Source: an uncultured Alphaproteobacteria bacterium (GTDB taxonomy: Bacteria > Pseudomonadota > Alphaproteobacteria > Rickettsiales > UBA1997). From it: a stretch of 23,731 nt of DNA. This document shows, piece after piece, positions 1 through 7,124 of the stretch. A program made the position numbers and the translations under genes. The notes beneath the pieces are model-generated. The model had not been told where the DNA came from and made no database searches. It was given only the letters and a program-made list of their open reading frames with translations. Numbering within the stretch: position 1 is the stretch's first letter; every line of letters begins with the position of its first letter. Where the stretch lies: assembly GCA_903849835.1 (NCBI GenBank), contig CAINKA010000115.1, positions 1-23,731 on the forward strand. Direction: 5' to 3'.

Positions 1-105
1 CATTGGCCAGCCTTTAATCTAGCCGATTCTTGCGTGTTTATCGGGGTTATGATTTTGTTATTCGAAGATATAATTTTTAAAAAAAATGACAAAAAAAATT
101 CTTAG
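1..105 (+). CDS. lspA: Signal peptidase II (lipoprotein signal peptidase), 3' end only
   Basis: The window opens inside this gene. Frame 1 reads HWPAFNLADSCVFIGV from base 1, then a hydrophobic segment and a Lys/Asn-rich tail ending at TAG 103-105. WPAFNxADS is the C-terminal signature of LspA, the inner-membrane aspartyl protease that removes signal peptides from prolipoproteins; the Asp in NLAD is one of its two catalytic aspartates. The following hydrophobic stretch (VFIGVMILLF) fits the last transmembrane helix. Only about 34 residues are present. The 3' end overlaps the next gene, itself a predicted lipoprotein and hence a likely substrate, by 20 bp, which suggests one operon. Confidence 0.9.
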   Translation, partial: HWPAFNLADSCVFIGVMILLFEDIIFKKNDKKNS

Positions 106-289
106 AATTTTCGTTTTATTTTTAGCGTTTTTTGCTTTTTCATGCGCCAGCAAAAAGGATGATCCCCTGATCATTCCGCCAAATTTTGCTGAAATGCCCG
201 ATCCAAACAATCCTGAAAAAGTTACGGAAACCGAGAACAAAGAAGAAAATGTTGCTCGGTTGAAAGAACTTTTGCTCAAGAGCGACTAG
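86..289 (+). CDS. Small lipoprotein, BamF-like (DUF3035 type)
   Basis: This 67-residue protein has a lysine-rich N-terminus, a hydrophobic run and a lipobox ending FSC at about residue 20, so it is a predicted lipoprotein processed by LspA, whose gene overlaps it by 20 bp. After the cysteine comes DDPLIIPPNFAEMPDP, which resembles the 'PLxxPPxF' segment of alphaproteobacterial DUF3035/BamF lipoproteins associated with the outer-membrane beta-barrel assembly machine. The rest is charged and probably disordered. The assignment rests on that short motif and on the position next to lspA; full-length DUF3035 proteins are usually longer, so this is a short version. No Shine-Dalgarno sequence is visible; translation is probably coupled to lspA. 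Confidence 0.6.
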   Translation: MTKKILRIFVLFLAFFAFSCASKKDDPLIIPPNFAEMPDPNNPEKVTETENKEENVARLKELLLKSD

Positions 290-317
290 CCTTTTTTAAC
301 AATTAATTTTCCAAAAA

Positions 318-671
318 ATGATTAAAAATTTTCTCATCAGTGATTCTTTTGCTCAAGCTAGCGAAGCGGTTGCAGCAGCTCCAGCGCAAGAATTTTCTTT
401 CGCAAGTTTTGTGCCGTTGCTTTTAATTTTTGCAGTTTTTTATTTTTTAATAATTCGTCCGCAAAGCAAAAAAATGAAAGAGCATCAAGGCCTCGTGAAT
501 AATTTAAAAATCGGCAATAAAGTCATTACGACTGGCGGCATCATTGGCGTGGTGAAGGAAGTTTATCAAAAAGAAAATCAAGTCGAAATTGAAATTTCCG
601 ACGGCGTAAATGTTAAAATTTTAAAAAATTACGTGGCTGATTTGATCCAAGAAGAAAAATCCAAAAAATAA
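318..671 (+). CDS. yajC: Preprotein translocase subunit YajC
   Basis: YajC is a 117-residue inner-membrane protein that associates with SecDF and YidC at the Sec translocon. A single hydrophobic helix (about residues 30-47, ending FLIIRPQ) is followed by the family motif RPQSKKMKEHQ and then a soluble domain with the typical KIGNKVITTGGIIG segment. Length and layout match the family. It lies 16 bp upstream of secD, the usual yajC-secD pairing, and downstream of lspA and a lipoprotein gene, so the cluster serves envelope biogenesis. No ribosome binding site is visible upstream of ATG 318; the sequence before it is A/T only apart from a short cc. Confidence 0.95.
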   Translation: MIKNFLISDSFAQASEAVAAAPAQEFSFASFVPLLLIFAVFYFLIIRPQSKKMKEHQGLVNNLKIGNKVITTGGIIGVVKEVYQKENQVEIEISDGVNVKILKNYVADLIQEEKSKK

Positions 672-687
672 TTTCTCGCCTTTTCCA

Positions 688-2250
688 ATGCTAAACTTCT
701 CGAAAACAAAAATAATTTTAATTTTGACAGCATGCTCTGCAGCCATAATTTTCGCTGCTCCGTCATTCATTGTTGGAAATTCTGATTCGCCGATTTTACA
801 AAAAATAGAAAAAATTTTACCGGCAAATAAAGTAAATCTCGGACTGGATTTGCGCGGTGGATCGCAATTGATGTTGGAAGTAGATTTTTATTCTTACTTC
901 AAAGAGCAGCTAAATAATTTGAATGACGAAATTAAATCCTCCTTTCGCGACGAGGCTGTGCGCGTTATCCCAACGGTTAGCGGAGATAAAATTATTTTTT
1001 CTTTGAGTGATGAAGAGCAAAGAGAATCTGCAAAAAAACTGATTAAAAAACTCAGCAAAAAAGTTGAGATTGATGAAAATTCTGGCCAGTTCGAAATTTA
1101 TTTTTCCAATTCCGCTGCGCTTGAAATGAAGCAAAATTTGATCAAGCAATCGATCGAAATTGTCCGTCGTAGAATTGATGAAAGCGGCACCAAAGAGCCA
1201 ACAATTCAAGCTCAGGGTGATGATAGAATTTTGCTGCAAGTTCCTGGTGTAGAAAATTCTTCGGAGCTAAAATCAATCCTCGGAAAAACTGCAAAAATGA
1301 CTTTCCACTTTGTTGCTGATGAAACTTTTTCTAACAAATCAACCGGCTTCGTGGGATCAGATTTGGAGCGGGTTTACGACTATGAAGGTCGCGCTTACTT
1401 AATCAAAAAAGAAGTGGTTTTAAGTGGAGATTTATTGATCGATGCAAATCCAACTTATCACGAAGGACAGCCGGCAGTTTCTTTCCGCTTCAACGATTTA
1501 GGCGCGAAAAAATTTGCTCAAATTACAAAAGAAAATATCGGCAAAATTTTTGCGATTGTGCTCGATGGAAAAGTTGTTACCGCACCAAGAATCAACACCG
1601 TAATCAACCAAGGTTCGGGCGTTATTTCTGGAAGTTTTTCAACCAAAGAAGCAAGCGAGGTTGCTCTTTTACTCAGAGCTGGAGCGCTTCCGGCGCCACT
1701 TAAAGTTATTGAAGAGAGAACGGTTGGTCCATCTTTAGGCCTTGATTCGATCAAAAGCGGAAGTCTCGCAGCTTTTGCTGGGCTTGCTTTCGTCGCGATT
1801 TTCATGTTTTTCTTTTACGGATTTTTTGGGCTCATCGCCGACATTGCACTCGTCATCAATATCGCAATCATCATGGCAGTTTTGTCATTGATTGGTGCAA
1901 CTTTAACACTGCCGGGAATAGCGGGAATAGTGCTTACAATGGGCATGTCAGTTGATGCCAATGTTTTAATTTTTGAGCGAATCAAAGAAGAGCTTCGCGA
2001 GAAAAAAACTGTTTTTGCTGCAATTGAGCAAGGATTTCATCAAGCATTCCGCACAATCATCGACTCGAATTTCACAGCCTTAATCGTCGCATTTTTTCTT
2101 TACGCTTTTGGAAATGGACCGGTAAAAGGCTTTGCCGTGACGCTATCCATCGGCATCATCGCCTCGATGTTTTCAGCGATAATTTTGACCAGAATGATAA
2201 TTTCTGTTTGGATAAAAAAACGCAGACCTCAAAAGTTAAACTTGCTTTAA
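688..2250 (+). CDS. secD: Protein translocase subunit SecD
   Basis: This 520-residue membrane protein uses the proton motive force to help pull secreted proteins across the inner membrane. Visible features are one N-terminal helix (about residues 7-27), the NLGLDLRGGSQLMLEVD motif that follows it, a large periplasmic domain with IVRRRIDESGTKEP (P1 region), and a C-terminal block of five helices starting near residue 357 with the conserved GMSVDANVLIFERIKEE segment. Length is in the normal range for a separate SecD. Its usual partner secF does not follow; lptD does. The stop TAA (2248-2250) shares its last A with the likely lptD start, so the two are translationally coupled. Confidence 0.96.
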   Translation: MLNFSKTKIILILTACSAAIIFAAPSFIVGNSDSPILQKIEKILPANKVNLGLDLRGGSQLMLEVDFYSYFKEQLNNLNDEIKSSFRDEAVRVIPTVSGDKIIFSLSDEEQRESAKKLIKKLSKKVEIDENSGQFEIYFSNSAALEMKQNLIKQSIEIVRRRIDESGTKEPTIQAQGDDRILLQVPGVENSSELKSILGKTAKMTFHFVADETFSNKSTGFVGSDLERVYDYEGRAYLIKKEVVLSGDLLIDANPTYHEGQPAVSFRFNDLGAKKFAQITKENIGKIFAIVLDGKVVTAPRINTVINQGSGVISGSFSTKEASEVALLLRAGALPAPLKVIEERTVGPSLGLDSIKSGSLAAFAGLAFVAIFMFFFYGFFGLIADIALVINIAIIMAVLSLIGATLTLPGIAGIVLTMGMSVDANVLIFERIKEELREKKTVFAAIEQGFHQAFRTIIDSNFTALIVAFFLYAFGNGPVKGFAVTLSIGIIASMFSAIILTRMIISVWIKKRRPQKLNLL

Positions 2251-4430
2251 TGAATTTTTTTTGCCGCATCACATCGCTGCTATTTTTTTTTGGTGTAATT
2301 TTTTTTGCAGAAAATTCTTCAGCCTTACCAGGTTTTAAATCTGGCAAAGATTCCAACCTTCCAGCGATTTTGAAAGCGGATGTCGTGAATGGTGATCAAG
2401 TTAGCCAAACCATGGTCGCAACTGGCAATGTTGAGCTTAGCAAGGGCAACAGCGTGGTTTATGCTGATCAAATGACCTATGATAAAAATGGCGGAGTGGT
2501 TCGCGCAATCGGCAATGTCAAAATAAAAAATATTGAAGTTGGAAATGTGAAGGCGATTAGCGCCGAAATAAAAGATGATTTTAGCAGCGGAAAATTCTTC
2601 GATAGTCAGATAGTTTTTGCGGATGGATCCTATCTCACTTCACCAGAAATTGATCGCGAAACTCCGCTCGTAACGGTTTTACAAAAACCAACTTACTCAA
2701 TTTGCCCAAACCCCGAAATCAGCGCAGATAATGAGTTGGCAGGCGTGAAGCGAGATTTTTTTTCGATCAAATCAAGCAAAACCACGATTGACAAAGATAG
2801 ACAAATCATGAAGTCGAGAGGTGGAATATTCCGCTTTTACAATGTGCCATTTTTTTACACGCCATTCATTCAAATTCCTTTGCCGGCGAAAAAAAGACAG
2901 TCGGGTTTTTTGCATCCAAGCTACTACAAAACCACAAATTTGGGCGTCGGAATAAAAATTCCTTACTACTTCAACATTGCGCCAAACATGGATTTAACCA
3001 CCACGCCTAACATTGGAATTGGCGGTGATCAGTTTTTAATTTCCAATGAATTTCGCCACATGCCTACCTACGGCGAATATCACACCAACTTTGAAATCGC
3101 GAATAATAAAATTACCAACACTGCGAATGGAACGGTTGCGAAAAGGACGCAGACTGAATATCGCTGGGCTTTAAATGGCGGAGGAATTTTTGATTTTACA
3201 AAAAATACCGGATTGGATTTTACAGTGAACACCGTTGGCGATCGAAATTATCTGCGAGATTATCACGGCAGCTATCTGAACTATAACCTCTCCAGATTGA
3301 ACGTGGACTACATCCATGGCCGTTCCTATCACGCGATTAAAACCATTAAAATTCAGGAATTAGAAAATGCCGATGTGCAAAGAGCGGCGCCATTTATTTT
3401 GCCGACGATTGATTCTCATATCGAAACCAAGCCATTTTTCTTCAAGGAAAAATTTGCGCTAACTTCGAATGCGACCGTGATTACTCGTGAAGATGGGTTA
3501 CAATATCGTCGCACCACTTTCACTCCTGAGGTCAATATTCCCTTCAATTTGCACGGAAATTTGTTCAACATTATTGGCAAGGTGCAAAATGATTTTTACT
3601 CTCTGGACAATAATTTCCAATTCACGCAGCGCACGAATGATTACGACAAAACTCAATCCAACTACAAGCCGGAAGGTTCATTTAGCTGGAGACTGCCGCT
3701 GATCAAGAAGAAAAATAAAAGCACGCTTCTCGTTGAGCCGATGATTAATTTCGTTTCAAGCTCCTACAAAAAAAATTTCAACAAATTGCCAAACGAAGAT
3801 AGCAACAACTCCGAGCTCTCAATGAGTAACCTTTTTGTGAATGATCGTATTTCTGGTTTCGATCGTAATGAGGTTGGAGAGCGCGTCAGTTATGGAGTTA
3901 AATCATCGCTTTTCGGCAGGTTAGGCGAGTTAGGATTGACGGTGGGACAGAGTTATAAAAAAAGCGGAGGGCTTCAGCAAGACACGACAATCAGGGGTTT
4001 CGGTGACAATAACAAATCAAACATTGTTGGGCAGATGATGTATAAAGCGGTGAAATATTTTTCCATTTCCTACGCTTTCCAACTCGATGAATCCAACTAC
4101 CGCAACGATGTAAACCAAGTTTCAACTTCTCTAGTTTTCGACCGCATCACATTTTCAAGCAATTTTTTATTGCTAAGAAAAAGTAAGCAAAATCTTACGG
4201 AGAGAAGGCAAATCAGCTTTACGTCAGCGATAAAATTAGGAAATAGATGGAAAGTGAATTTAGCGACGGCGAGGGATTTGGTGTTAGAAAGAACCCTTTC
4301 CAAATCCGTCATGATTTATCGCGAAGGCTGCTGCACAACATTCGGCTTCGCCATGACAGAATCAAACCCAAGCAGCCTTACAAAACCGCAGCAGACCTAT
4401 AGCATAAATTTATCATTCAAGAACCTGTAA
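2250..4430 (+). CDS. lptD: LPS-assembly outer membrane protein LptD
   Basis: LptD, with LptE, forms the outer-membrane translocon that inserts lipopolysaccharide into the outer leaflet. I place the start at ATG 2250, which overlaps the secD stop as TAATG and gives a clean signal peptide (about 24 residues to SSA-LPG); a start at 2208 would bury this inside a basic extension. The protein is then 726 residues. An OstA-like N-terminal domain contains GNVELSKGNSVVYADQM; a long beta-barrel domain follows and ends in an aromatic-poor FKNL. Cys152 (SICPNP) and the adjacent Cys694-Cys695 near the C-terminus match the cysteines that form the interdomain disulfides in known LptD. Its presence implies that this bacterium makes LPS. 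Confidence 0.93.
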   Translation: MNFFCRITSLLFFFGVIFFAENSSALPGFKSGKDSNLPAILKADVVNGDQVSQTMVATGNVELSKGNSVVYADQMTYDKNGGVVRAIGNVKIKNIEVGNVKAISAEIKDDFSSGKFFDSQIVFADGSYLTSPEIDRETPLVTVLQKPTYSICPNPEISADNELAGVKRDFFSIKSSKTTIDKDRQIMKSRGGIFRFYNVPFFYTPFIQIPLPAKKRQSGFLHPSYYKTTNLGVGIKIPYYFNIAPNMDLTTTPNIGIGGDQFLISNEFRHMPTYGEYHTNFEIANNKITNTANGTVAKRTQTEYRWALNGGGIFDFTKNTGLDFTVNTVGDRNYLRDYHGSYLNYNLSRLNVDYIHGRSYHAIKTIKIQELENADVQRAAPFILPTIDSHIETKPFFFKEKFALTSNATVITREDGLQYRRTTFTPEVNIPFNLHGNLFNIIGKVQNDFYSLDNNFQFTQRTNDYDKTQSNYKPEGSFSWRLPLIKKKNKSTLLVEPMINFVSSSYKKNFNKLPNEDSNNSELSMSNLFVNDRISGFDRNEVGERVSYGVKSSLFGRLGELGLTVGQSYKKSGGLQQDTTIRGFGDNNKSNIVGQMMYKAVKYFSISYAFQLDESNYRNDVNQVSTSLVFDRITFSSNFLLLRKSKQNLTERRQISFTSAIKLGNRWKVNLATARDLVLERTLSKSVMIYREGCCTTFGFAMTESNPSSLTKPQQTYSINLSFKNL

Positions 4431-4440
4431 ACTCGTTTAA

Positions 4441-4463
4441 CATTTAGCATTTAGCATTTACAT
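4441..4463. repeat. Heptamer tandem repeat (CATTTAG)n
   Basis: Three head-to-tail 7-bp units, CATTTAG, CATTTAG, CATTTAC, followed by a partial fourth. They lie in the 78-bp gap between lptD and trxA. The gap also contains a possible TTAACATT...AATGTTAA stem. Similar 7-bp arrays occur at 7032-7108 and 13030-13064. Confidence 0.8.
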
Positions 4464-4467
4464 TTTT

Positions 4468-4496
4468 TTGTGAGCGATGTGCTCGAATGTTAATTT
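4468..4496 (+). promoter_or_regulatory. Possible promoter of trxA
   Basis: TTGTGA (4468-4473) and TAATTT (4491-4496) are separated by 17 bp, a weak sigma70-like match. It would start transcription only a few bases before the trxA ATG at 4509, giving a nearly leaderless mRNA, which fits the lack of a Shine-Dalgarno sequence. In A+T-rich DNA such matches arise easily by chance. Confidence 0.25.
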
Positions 4497-4508
4497 TTCA
4501 AATTTTTT

Positions 4509-4826
4509 ATGACCAAAGAAACCAGCGACAATAATTTTCAAAAAGACGTTCTAGAATCAGCTCTACCAGTGTTGGTAGATTTTTGGGCACCATGGTGCGG
4601 GCCTTGCCGCCAGCTATCTCCAACCATCGATGATCTTGCAAAAGAAATGGCGGGAAAGCTTGAAGTTGTGAAATGTAACGTCGATGAAAATCCAGAAATT
4701 CCTTCAAAATTTATGGTACGAGGAATTCCAACTTTGATGATTTTTAAAGGTGGAAAATTGCTTGATACGAAAGTTGGATCTCTTCCAAAATCAGCTTTGA
4801 TTGAATGGGTTAAAACCAGCATCTAA
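4509..4826 (+). CDS. trxA: Thioredoxin
   Basis: This 105-residue protein is a cytoplasmic dithiol-disulfide oxidoreductase that keeps protein cysteines reduced and supplies electrons to reductases such as ribonucleotide reductase. The active site FWAPWCGPC (Cys30 and Cys33) is canonical, and the cis-proline loop reads RGIPTL. There is no signal peptide, which argues against a periplasmic DsbE-type protein. Its stop TAA (4824-4826) is followed at once by the ATG of the glutamine-synthetase-like gene, so the two are almost certainly co-transcribed and coupled. No Shine-Dalgarno sequence is visible. Confidence 0.96.
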   Translation: MTKETSDNNFQKDVLESALPVLVDFWAPWCGPCRQLSPTIDDLAKEMAGKLEVVKCNVDENPEIPSKFMVRGIPTLMIFKGGKLLDTKVGSLPKSALIEWVKTSI

Positions 4827-5900
4827 ATGCTCGAACAGCTTTATAAAAATAAGCGATTAATCCTAAAAAAATCTCAAAAGTTTTTTTTAAACTCTAGCTT
4901 ACTAACTCCAAAAATTGGATGTGAGCTGGAGTTTTTTTTGTTAGAAAAAAATTTGGCGGCCGTTGAAAATCAGGCTCTGATGGCGGATTTAATTTCTGAA
5001 TTAAAATCTGAATTAACAAAAAATTATTCTTTAATTTATCAAGTTGAAAAAGAGCAGGGCGTTTCGCAGGTTGAAGTAAAAACTTCTTTCACATCCGATT
5101 TATTTTTACTTTGTGACGAGTTGGAATCTGCTAAAAATTTTATTAAAAATTTTGCGCAAGAAAAAAACTTAATCGCCTCTTTTGCATCTCAGCCATTTTT
5201 AAATGATTGCGGCAGCGCCTTGCAATTCAACGTTTCGTTGCATGATGAAGATGATAAAAATCTTTTTGAAGATGATAGAAATTTTTTAGAAAATTCTGCG
5301 ACAAGTCTTCTGCAAATGACTAATTCGATGATGATTTTTTTAGCTCCAAAAGAAGAAGATTACGTAAGATTTTCCTTCGATTTAAATCGCGAATTATTCA
5401 AAAAAGGAAAATTTACTGCACCGGTAAATTTAAGTTTTGGTTCGGATAACCGAACATGTGCGATCCGAATTCCAAATTCATCGGGAAAAAGATTGGAATA
5501 TCGCATAGCTGCTGCTGATGCTGATCCGGCGCTTGCAATCTCTGCAATTTTAATTGCAATTTTTTCTGGATTATACCCATTCCACTTGAAGAAGCCGATC
5601 TCTGACTTCGCCTTTTTGGTAAAAATTTGCTCGGAGAATTTGGCTGTATCACTTGATACAGCCCGCATTCTCCGTCGCAATTTTTCCTCAAAAATGCTTC
5701 GTCATAGTTCGACTTCTTCAAGTGGAATGGGTATAGAAAATAAAAAACCGCAATTCGAACAAATTTTTGGAAATGCTTTTGATGAAAAATATCAGCTAGA
5801 AAATTTTTGTCAGAGTTTGAAAGAGGCCGAAGATTTTTTTGTTGCAGAAGAAAATTTTATCAGAAAAAAATTTAGTAAATTTCTTGCGAAGAAAAGTTAG
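4827..5900 (+). CDS. Glutamine-synthetase-like (catalytic domain) protein carrying an in-frame palindromic insertion
   Basis: This 357-residue protein resembles the catalytic domain of the glutamine synthetase family (ammonia or amine ligation to glutamate). Visible blocks are GCELEFFL (Glu33, Glu35), EQGVSQVEV (res. 76-84), ASFASQPF then CGSALQFNVSL (res. 117-138), and NRTCAIRIP followed by RLEYRIAAADADPALA (res. 208-237). The N-terminal beta-grasp domain of classical enzymes is absent. Where they have G-x-H-x-H ahead of the SL, this protein has ALQFN, so histidines used for metal and ATP are missing. Substrate and activity are therefore uncertain. About 50 residues (249-303) are encoded by a palindrome inserted where the family normally runs from the helix directly into GIENK. 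It directly abuts trxA. Confidence 0.7.
   Translation: MLEQLYKNKRLILKKSQKFFLNSSLLTPKIGCELEFFLLEKNLAAVENQALMADLISELKSELTKNYSLIYQVEKEQGVSQVEVKTSFTSDLFLLCDELESAKNFIKNFAQEKNLIASFASQPFLNDCGSALQFNVSLHDEDDKNLFEDDRNFLENSATSLLQMTNSMMIFLAPKEEDYVRFSFDLNRELFKKGKFTAPVNLSFGSDNRTCAIRIPNSSGKRLEYRIAAADADPALAISAILIAIFSGLYPFHLKKPISDFAFLVKICSENLAVSLDTARILRRNFSSKMLRHSSTSSSGMGIENKKPQFEQIFGNAFDEKYQLENFCQSLKEAEDFFVAEENFIRKKFSKFLAKKS
5572..5735. repeat. 164-bp palindromic element inserted in-frame in a gene (RPE-like)
   Basis: The outer arms 5572-5594 and 5713-5735 are perfect 23-bp inverted repeats (left end TATACCCATTCCACTTG). The inner part is also inverted: CGGAGAAT pairs with ATTCTCCG, and at the centre GGCTGTATCA (5642-5651) pairs with TGATACAGCC (5654-5663). 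The intervening segments match imperfectly. The element lies wholly inside the glutamine-synthetase-like ORF and keeps the frame open, adding about 50 residues of unrelated sequence between SGL and GIENK. Size, palindromy and in-frame insertion all match the behaviour of Rickettsia palindromic elements. Its termini are related to those of the intergenic copy at 8874-9039. Confidence 0.88.
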
Positions 5901-5907
5901 TCGCTAC

Positions 5908-7026
5908 TCATCTCTTCAACATTTTATCCACAATATTTATCGGCAGAAGGATGTAATAATTTCCTTGCGAAGCCATGTAATAAGCCCTCTCCTCAGCATC
6001 ACTGCCATGTCCAAAAAAGATGTCGCCACGTACAGCTCCTTTGATTGCAGAACCGGTATCCTGAGCAACAAAAAGATGGGAATATTTTTCTTTCGAGCCG
6101 TCTTTTTTCTTTAAATTAGTGTTAACCCAAAGTGGAAATCCGTAAGGAATAATTTCTCCGTCAACAGCTAAAGAGCGCTCGGGAGTAAGTGGAACGCCTT
6201 GTGCGCCAACAACATATTCACCGTCAGACATTTTAAAAAAAGTGTAAGCCGCGTTAACATTCATAACTTCATCAGCTTTTGTTGGATTATTTTTTAGCCA
6301 CTCTTTAACCGTTGCAGCGTTGAGATTGCTGCGTTCCAGCAAATCGTGATCAACCATGTAATTTCCGACTGCGGTGAATGGTTGATTATTTCTTCCGGCG
6401 TAAGCAAGCCTTACCTCACTGCCATTCGAAAGTTTTACGCGACCAGATCCTTGGATATGCATGAAAAATAATTCCGCTTTATCATCGACATAAAAAAGTT
6501 CCAAACCCCTGTGTTTCAAAGCTCCTTCCTCGATTTCTTTGCGGCTTAAATATGGGTCATTTGCGAGATCTCTTGGGCGCGAATAAACGGGATATTTGAA
6601 TTTTTCAGTTTTGATTTTGCTGCCATTGAGAGATGCTTCGTAATAACCTGTGAACACGCCTTTACTGCTTCCAGAGCGGTTTTCAACTAAGAAAGGTTTA
6701 AACCAATTTTCGAAAAAGTTTTTTATTTGCTGTGGGCTCATAGTTTTTACAACTTGAGCAATGTCGCAAATATCGCGAAAATCGCCGACGGTAATTTCAC
6801 CAATCTGTCCGCCAATCAAACGGCTTTGCGCCATTTTAGAAAATTTATTGCAAGATTGAATTAGTGCCTGAAGCGCTTTTTTATGATCATCTTTTTCCCA
6901 ATTTTCGAGTGACTGAAAATCGGTCTGAATAAGTTTTAAATCACCTTTTCCTTTGATCGTGATTTTTTGTGAAAACAGGCAGGCAGAGAGGAGGAGGGTA
7001 CAAATCGCAGCGAAAATTTTGAACAT
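5908..7026 (-). CDS. mltA: Membrane-bound lytic murein transglycosylase A (lipoprotein)
   Basis: MltA cleaves the MurNAc-GlcNAc bond of peptidoglycan and leaves a 1,6-anhydro end; it is anchored to the outer membrane. The 372-residue product has a lipoprotein signal with lipobox LLSAC (Cys16). The MltA core is recognisable from GVFTGYYEASLNGS and YPVYSRPRDL, then YAGRNNQPFTAVG. The C-terminal 3D domain reads FVAQDTGSAIKGAVRGDIFFG, with the conserved aspartates that include the catalytic acid. Length is typical. It runs opposite to its left neighbour, separated from that gene's stop by 7 bp, and is divergent from ychF. No Shine-Dalgarno sequence is visible before the ATG. Confidence 0.93.
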   Translation of the reverse strand: MFKIFAAICTLLLSACLFSQKITIKGKGDLKLIQTDFQSLENWEKDDHKKALQALIQSCNKFSKMAQSRLIGGQIGEITVGDFRDICDIAQVVKTMSPQQIKNFFENWFKPFLVENRSGSSKGVFTGYYEASLNGSKIKTEKFKYPVYSRPRDLANDPYLSRKEIEEGALKHRGLELFYVDDKAELFFMHIQGSGRVKLSNGSEVRLAYAGRNNQPFTAVGNYMVDHDLLERSNLNAATVKEWLKNNPTKADEVMNVNAAYTFFKMSDGEYVVGAQGVPLTPERSLAVDGEIIPYGFPLWVNTNLKKKDGSKEKYSHLFVAQDTGSAIKGAVRGDIFFGHGSDAEERAYYMASQGNYYILLPINIVDKMLKR

Positions 7027-7031
7027 AAAAT

Positions 7032-7108
7032 GATTTAGGATTTAAGATTTAAGATTTAAGATTTGTGTCACTTCGAGTTTTCTAAATCTAAAATCTAAAA
7101 TCTAAAAT
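7032..7108. repeat. Two opposed heptamer arrays forming a long imperfect hairpin
   Basis: In the 98-bp gap between divergent mltA and ychF, 7-bp units GATTTAG/GATTTAA repeat over 7032-7064 and CTAAAAT-type units repeat over 7081-7108. The second array is close to the reverse complement of the first, so the two can fold around the spacer between them (GTGTCACTTCGAGTTT). Both promoters must lie in or next to this structure. The unit resembles those at 4441 and 13030. Confidence 0.8.
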
Positions 7109-7124
7109 CTTAATTTTTTTTCAA

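Noticed and set aside
2208..2250. Upstream start for lptD
   Set aside because: It would put a basic 14-residue extension before the signal peptide and overlap secD by 43 bp; ATG 2250 fits better.
5360..5721. Minus-strand ORFs across the palindrome
   Set aside because: Their resemblance to the plus-strand peptide (SSSGMGI) results from the inverted repeat; the rest is antisense to the glutamine-synthetase-like gene.
7032..7108. CRISPR-like array
   Set aside because: The repeats are 7 bp and contiguous with no spacers; no cas genes are present.
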